A stretch of DNA of 64,000 nucleotides from Gammaproteobacteria bacterium (GTDB taxonomy: Bacteria; Pseudomonadota; Gammaproteobacteria; Steroidobacterales; Woeseiaceae): positions 29,751 through 93,750 of the forward strand of contig JAOTYE010000016.1 of NCBI GenBank assembly GCA_029862045.1. The letters run 5' to 3'. A model generated the notes under the pieces. That model was not told the DNA's origin. It ran no database searches and was given only the letters and a program-made list of their open reading frames with translations. Positions within the stretch are counted from its first letter, which is position 1. Each line of letters starts with the position of its first letter. The position numbers and the translations under genes are program-made. Of the stretch, positions 61,897-64,000 are shown in pieces.

Positions 61897-62020
61897 TCGC
61901 TTAGAATCCAAGTACTCTCACTTTTGCGCTCAGCCGAGCCCAAGTGAGGCGTAACTCCCTGATTCGCCGGTGTAGTTCAACGGTAGAACATCAGCTTCCC
62001 AATCGGAGTCGCTGAGTTGG
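61897..62020 (+). repeat. tRNA-Gly-like repeat unit, copy 4 (3' truncated)
   Basis: TAGAAT at 61902-61907, TACTCTCACTTTT at 61913-61925, and the tRNA-like part from 61966 (GCCGGTGTAGTTCAACGGTA; the third base differs from the other copies). Similarity stops at 62020, right after the anticodon stem and GAGTTGG, so the body and terminator are missing. The TetR gene follows about 100 bases later. Confidence 0.82.
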
Positions 62021-62112
62021 GTGCCTGGATCTCTAAAGGTTTGAAGCCGAGACAGCTCCGTGCCTGACCTGGGTGATTGTCGAAATTGACAAACTGACGA
62101 GGTGTTACTAAT

Positions 62113-62131
62113 ATCTGACACTATGTCAGAT
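62113..62131. promoter_or_regulatory. Probable TetR operator overlapping the tetR start codon
   Basis: ATCTGAC, five-base spacer ACTAT, GTCAGAT is a perfect inverted repeat. The ATG of the TetR gene (62123-62125) lies across the spacer and right arm. Binding there would block both transcription and initiation; autoregulation is inferred. Confidence 0.6.
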
Positions 62132-62800
62132 TTGAAACGACATCCTTCTCAGTTGCGCGTGGTTCCTGAACCGACCGGCAAGGTCACAAAAGCGGATCGA
62201 ACGCGAGCTGTCATTCTCAATGCGGCACTCGAGTTCATATGGTCGCACCCGTTTCGGGAATTGAGTGTCAATTCGCTGATGGCCTCAACCGGCCTATCAC
62301 GAGCGGCGTTCTACCAGTATTTCGAAGATATCCACAAGATGATGGAAACGCTTCTGCATATGCTGGCGGAAGAGATATTTGCTTCCGCGAATATCTGGCT
62401 GGAGGGCGTCGGCGACCCCGTGGCCTTGCTGAATGAGTCGTTTCAAGGGTTAACCCAATCGTGTTACCAACATGGGCCATTTTTGCGAGCGGTGGCTGAT
62501 GCCTCGACCACCGACGAACGATTTGAGAAGAGCTGGGGTCAGTTCCTCAGTGCGTTTGATGATACCGGTAATGCGCGTATACAGGCCGACCAGGCACAAG
62601 GCTTGATAGCCACCTTCGATACTCGCCCTGTCATCTTTGCGCTAAATCGCGTCAATGCGTACACGTTCATTGATGCATTCGGGCAGCGCCCGAGGAAGCA
62701 GCCCAAACCGATCCAGGAGGCGTTGGCCCGGATCTGGATATCGACACTCTATGGCGCCCAATACGTCGAGAAAGGCGCCTCGAACCTAATACGTAAGTGA
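62123..62800 (+). CDS. TetR family transcriptional regulator
   Basis: A 225-residue regulator with a TetR helix-turn-helix at about residues 30-80: ILNAALEFIWSHPFRELSVN and STGLSRAAFYQYFEDIHKM, followed by an all-helical ligand domain. I use the ATG at 62123 inside the palindrome; the frame extends upstream to 62102 without a good site. The DUF1254 gene begins 17 bases downstream and is the likely target, together with itself. Confidence 0.88.
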   Translation: MSDLKRHPSQLRVVPEPTGKVTKADRTRAVILNAALEFIWSHPFRELSVNSLMASTGLSRAAFYQYFEDIHKMMETLLHMLAEEIFASANIWLEGVGDPVALLNESFQGLTQSCYQHGPFLRAVADASTTDERFEKSWGQFLSAFDDTGNARIQADQAQGLIATFDTRPVIFALNRVNAYTFIDAFGQRPRKQPKPIQEALARIWISTLYGAQYVEKGASNLIRK

Positions 62801-62817
62801 CTAACAGGAAGATAAAG

Positions 62818-64000
62818 ATGATAAGACCAGCATCACTAGTGATCGCGATTGTCGCGACACAATTAATATGCCTGCCAGTTGCCGCGCAGGTCAGCAAGGA
62901 AGTGTTGGATTCGATTTCCACCCCGAACGAGGTGGAAACCTCGATCGGCACGCTCGAGTTCCTCGACGGGGCGCCGCTGCCCGAAACCGCCGACAGAGTC
63001 TACGACTACCTCGACACCATGCGCGGCGTCGATGCCTTCCTGAAGGGCATGCCCGGTGCATCCTTGCAGGGGCTCATTCATGGCGCTCACAGCCAGGGCG
63101 CAACCGAGGCGCACCAGGTCGTCTACTTTGACAAGCTGATGGACTCCCAGTCGCTGTATCTGACCGGGAATACCTCGACCATGTACGTCCTGCCGAACCT
63201 CGATCTAAAGCGGGATGGTCCGACCGTAATGGAAGCGCCGGCGGGCATGCTCGGTGCCTTCAATGATGCCTGGTTCCGTTACGTGCAGGATATCGGGCCC
63301 GCCGGCCCGGACAAGGGGAAGGGTGGCAAGTATCTCGTCCTTCCGCCCGGCTATGAAGGTGAGGTGCCGAATGGCTACTTTGTAATAAGGCCGAGGACTT
63401 ATGACGTTTGGGTCTTTATGCGGGCCTCCATTGCGAACGGCCTTGCGGCAGCCGAGAAGAATGTGAAGAACAACCTTCGCCTCTACCCGCTTGCCAGGAA
63501 AGATAATCCACCCGAGATGGAGTTCATCGGCGTCTCCGGAAACGCCTTCAATACGATCCACGCCAACGACTACACGTTCTATGAGCACCTCAACAAGGTG
63601 ATCCAGAAGGAGCCGCTGGACATGCTGGATTCCGAGACCCGTGGCCTGTTTGCCTCGATCGGCATGGAGAAAGGCAAGCCGTTCGCGCCCGACGCGCGCA
63701 TGAAAAAGATTCTCACCGATGCAGTTTCGATCGCTAACGCCGCGGCCCGTACGATCGTTTGGTATCCGCGGATTGACGGGACGATGAAAGGCATCGAGGT
63801 CTATCCCGATACTCACAGTGCCTGGATGATGGGCTGGGTGGACAAGAACGTCTTCTTCACGGGCAAGGACGGCAAGACCATGAACTCCGACGCACGTGTG
63901 ACATTCCACTATCCCTATACCGCGGTCACGCCGGCGATGGCCGTTACCATCCCGGGCGTGGGGTCGGACTACGGCATGGCGTACGTCGACTCCCGCAAGC
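62818..64000 (+). CDS. DUF1254/DUF1214 domain secreted protein, partial
   Basis: The gene starts at ATG 62818 (AGGAAG upstream) and is open to the right edge, with about 394 codons visible. A signal peptide (SLVIAIVATQLICLPVAAQV) is followed by the DUF1254 domain: ETADRVYDYLDTMRGVDAFL, VYFDKLMDSQSLYLTGNT and the PAGMLGAFNDAWFRYVQDIG segment, then a DUF1214-type part (GKYLVLPPGYEG, VFMRASI). Function unknown; the family is often surface- or periplasm-located and linked to small-molecule uptake. It follows tetR by 17 bases, so its expression is probably TetR-controlled. Confidence 0.85.
   Translation, partial: MIRPASLVIAIVATQLICLPVAAQVSKEVLDSISTPNEVETSIGTLEFLDGAPLPETADRVYDYLDTMRGVDAFLKGMPGASLQGLIHGAHSQGATEAHQVVYFDKLMDSQSLYLTGNTSTMYVLPNLDLKRDGPTVMEAPAGMLGAFNDAWFRYVQDIGPAGPDKGKGGKYLVLPPGYEGEVPNGYFVIRPRTYDVWVFMRASIANGLAAAEKNVKNNLRLYPLARKDNPPEMEFIGVSGNAFNTIHANDYTFYEHLNKVIQKEPLDMLDSETRGLFASIGMEKGKPFAPDARMKKILTDAVSIANAAARTIVWYPRIDGTMKGIEVYPDTHSAWMMGWVDKNVFFTGKDGKTMNSDARVTFHYPYTAVTPAMAVTIPGVGSDYGMAYVDSRK

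Noticed and set aside
51261..62020. Integron attC sites
   Set aside because: GTTAGAT occurs in the repeat, but no matching RYYYAAC partner or attC-like layout was found, cassettes are multi-gene, and no integrase is present.

Overview
The window looks like about 64 kb of chromosome from a free-living, aerobic gammaproteobacterium. Base composition is moderately GC-rich, genes are tightly packed with many ATGA stop/start overlaps, and the gene families (hut with HutF/HutG, FdsABG formate dehydrogenase, MoxR-Bat cluster, lipA-sohB, paired DUF1800/DUF1501 genes) fit a marine or soil heterotroph such as a Woeseiaceae- or Steroidobacterales-like lineage. That placement is inference; there is no rRNA or other marker gene here.

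Layout, housekeeping part (1-50.9 kb). 0-2.8 kb: end of a nucleotide-transporter-like membrane protein, cytochrome b561, a PcaF-like thiolase and a nitroreductase. 3-12.6 kb: histidine utilisation. hutI and a Bcr/CflA-type MFS exporter run leftwards, while hutF-hutC-hutU-hutH-hutG plus a SYLF lipoprotein and a small membrane protein run rightwards. The two arms share a HutC-type operator at about 5461. 12.7-19.8 kb (minus strand): a secreted gluzincin protease, fdhD and the NAD-linked formate dehydrogenase fdsG-fdsB-fdsA. 19.9-22.5 kb: HiPIP, a persulfide-dioxygenase-like metallo-hydrolase and an aminotransferase. 22.5-24.3 kb (minus): ferric-reductase-like membrane protein, DUF192 protein and a probable lipoprotein. 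24.3-31.3 kb: MoxR-DUF58-DUF4381-BatA-BatB/C-BatD operon. 31.4-40.9 kb: glyoxalase, HAD phosphatase, serine hydrolase, OmpA-like protein, lipA-sohB, an M48 protease, an L,D-transpeptidase and a PLP desulfhydrase. 41-48.9 kb: an orphan phage tail-sheath protein, an ECF sigma factor operon, DUF1800/DUF1501 and a DUF885 lipoprotein. 49.2-50.9 kb: a DUF4382 lipoprotein with three internal repeats.

Accessory part (51-64 kb). Four copies of one repeat, all on the plus strand, divide this stretch into cassette-like blocks of about 5, 3.4 and 2.3 kb plus an open-ended block. Each repeat starts with a sequence nearly identical to the 5' half of tRNA-Gly(CCC). Its anticodon stem is intact but the loop carries 8 extra bases, and in three copies it continues into a conserved structured region ending in a terminator-like hairpin. 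The cargo is: block 1, MarR, two small acidic-tail proteins, an MFS transporter and a TerB-like protein; block 2, LuxR regulator, small secreted protein and a bacterial lysyl oxidase; block 3, an SLC13-type transporter; block 4, TetR and a DUF1254 protein. Remnants of a transposase and of a HupE/UreJ protein lie beside the repeats. This repeat family is the best candidate in the window for something undescribed.

A second, unrelated repeat family (five copies, 2.8-33.6 kb) occurs only between convergent genes and forms large hairpins around a conserved core. It probably acts as a two-way terminator.
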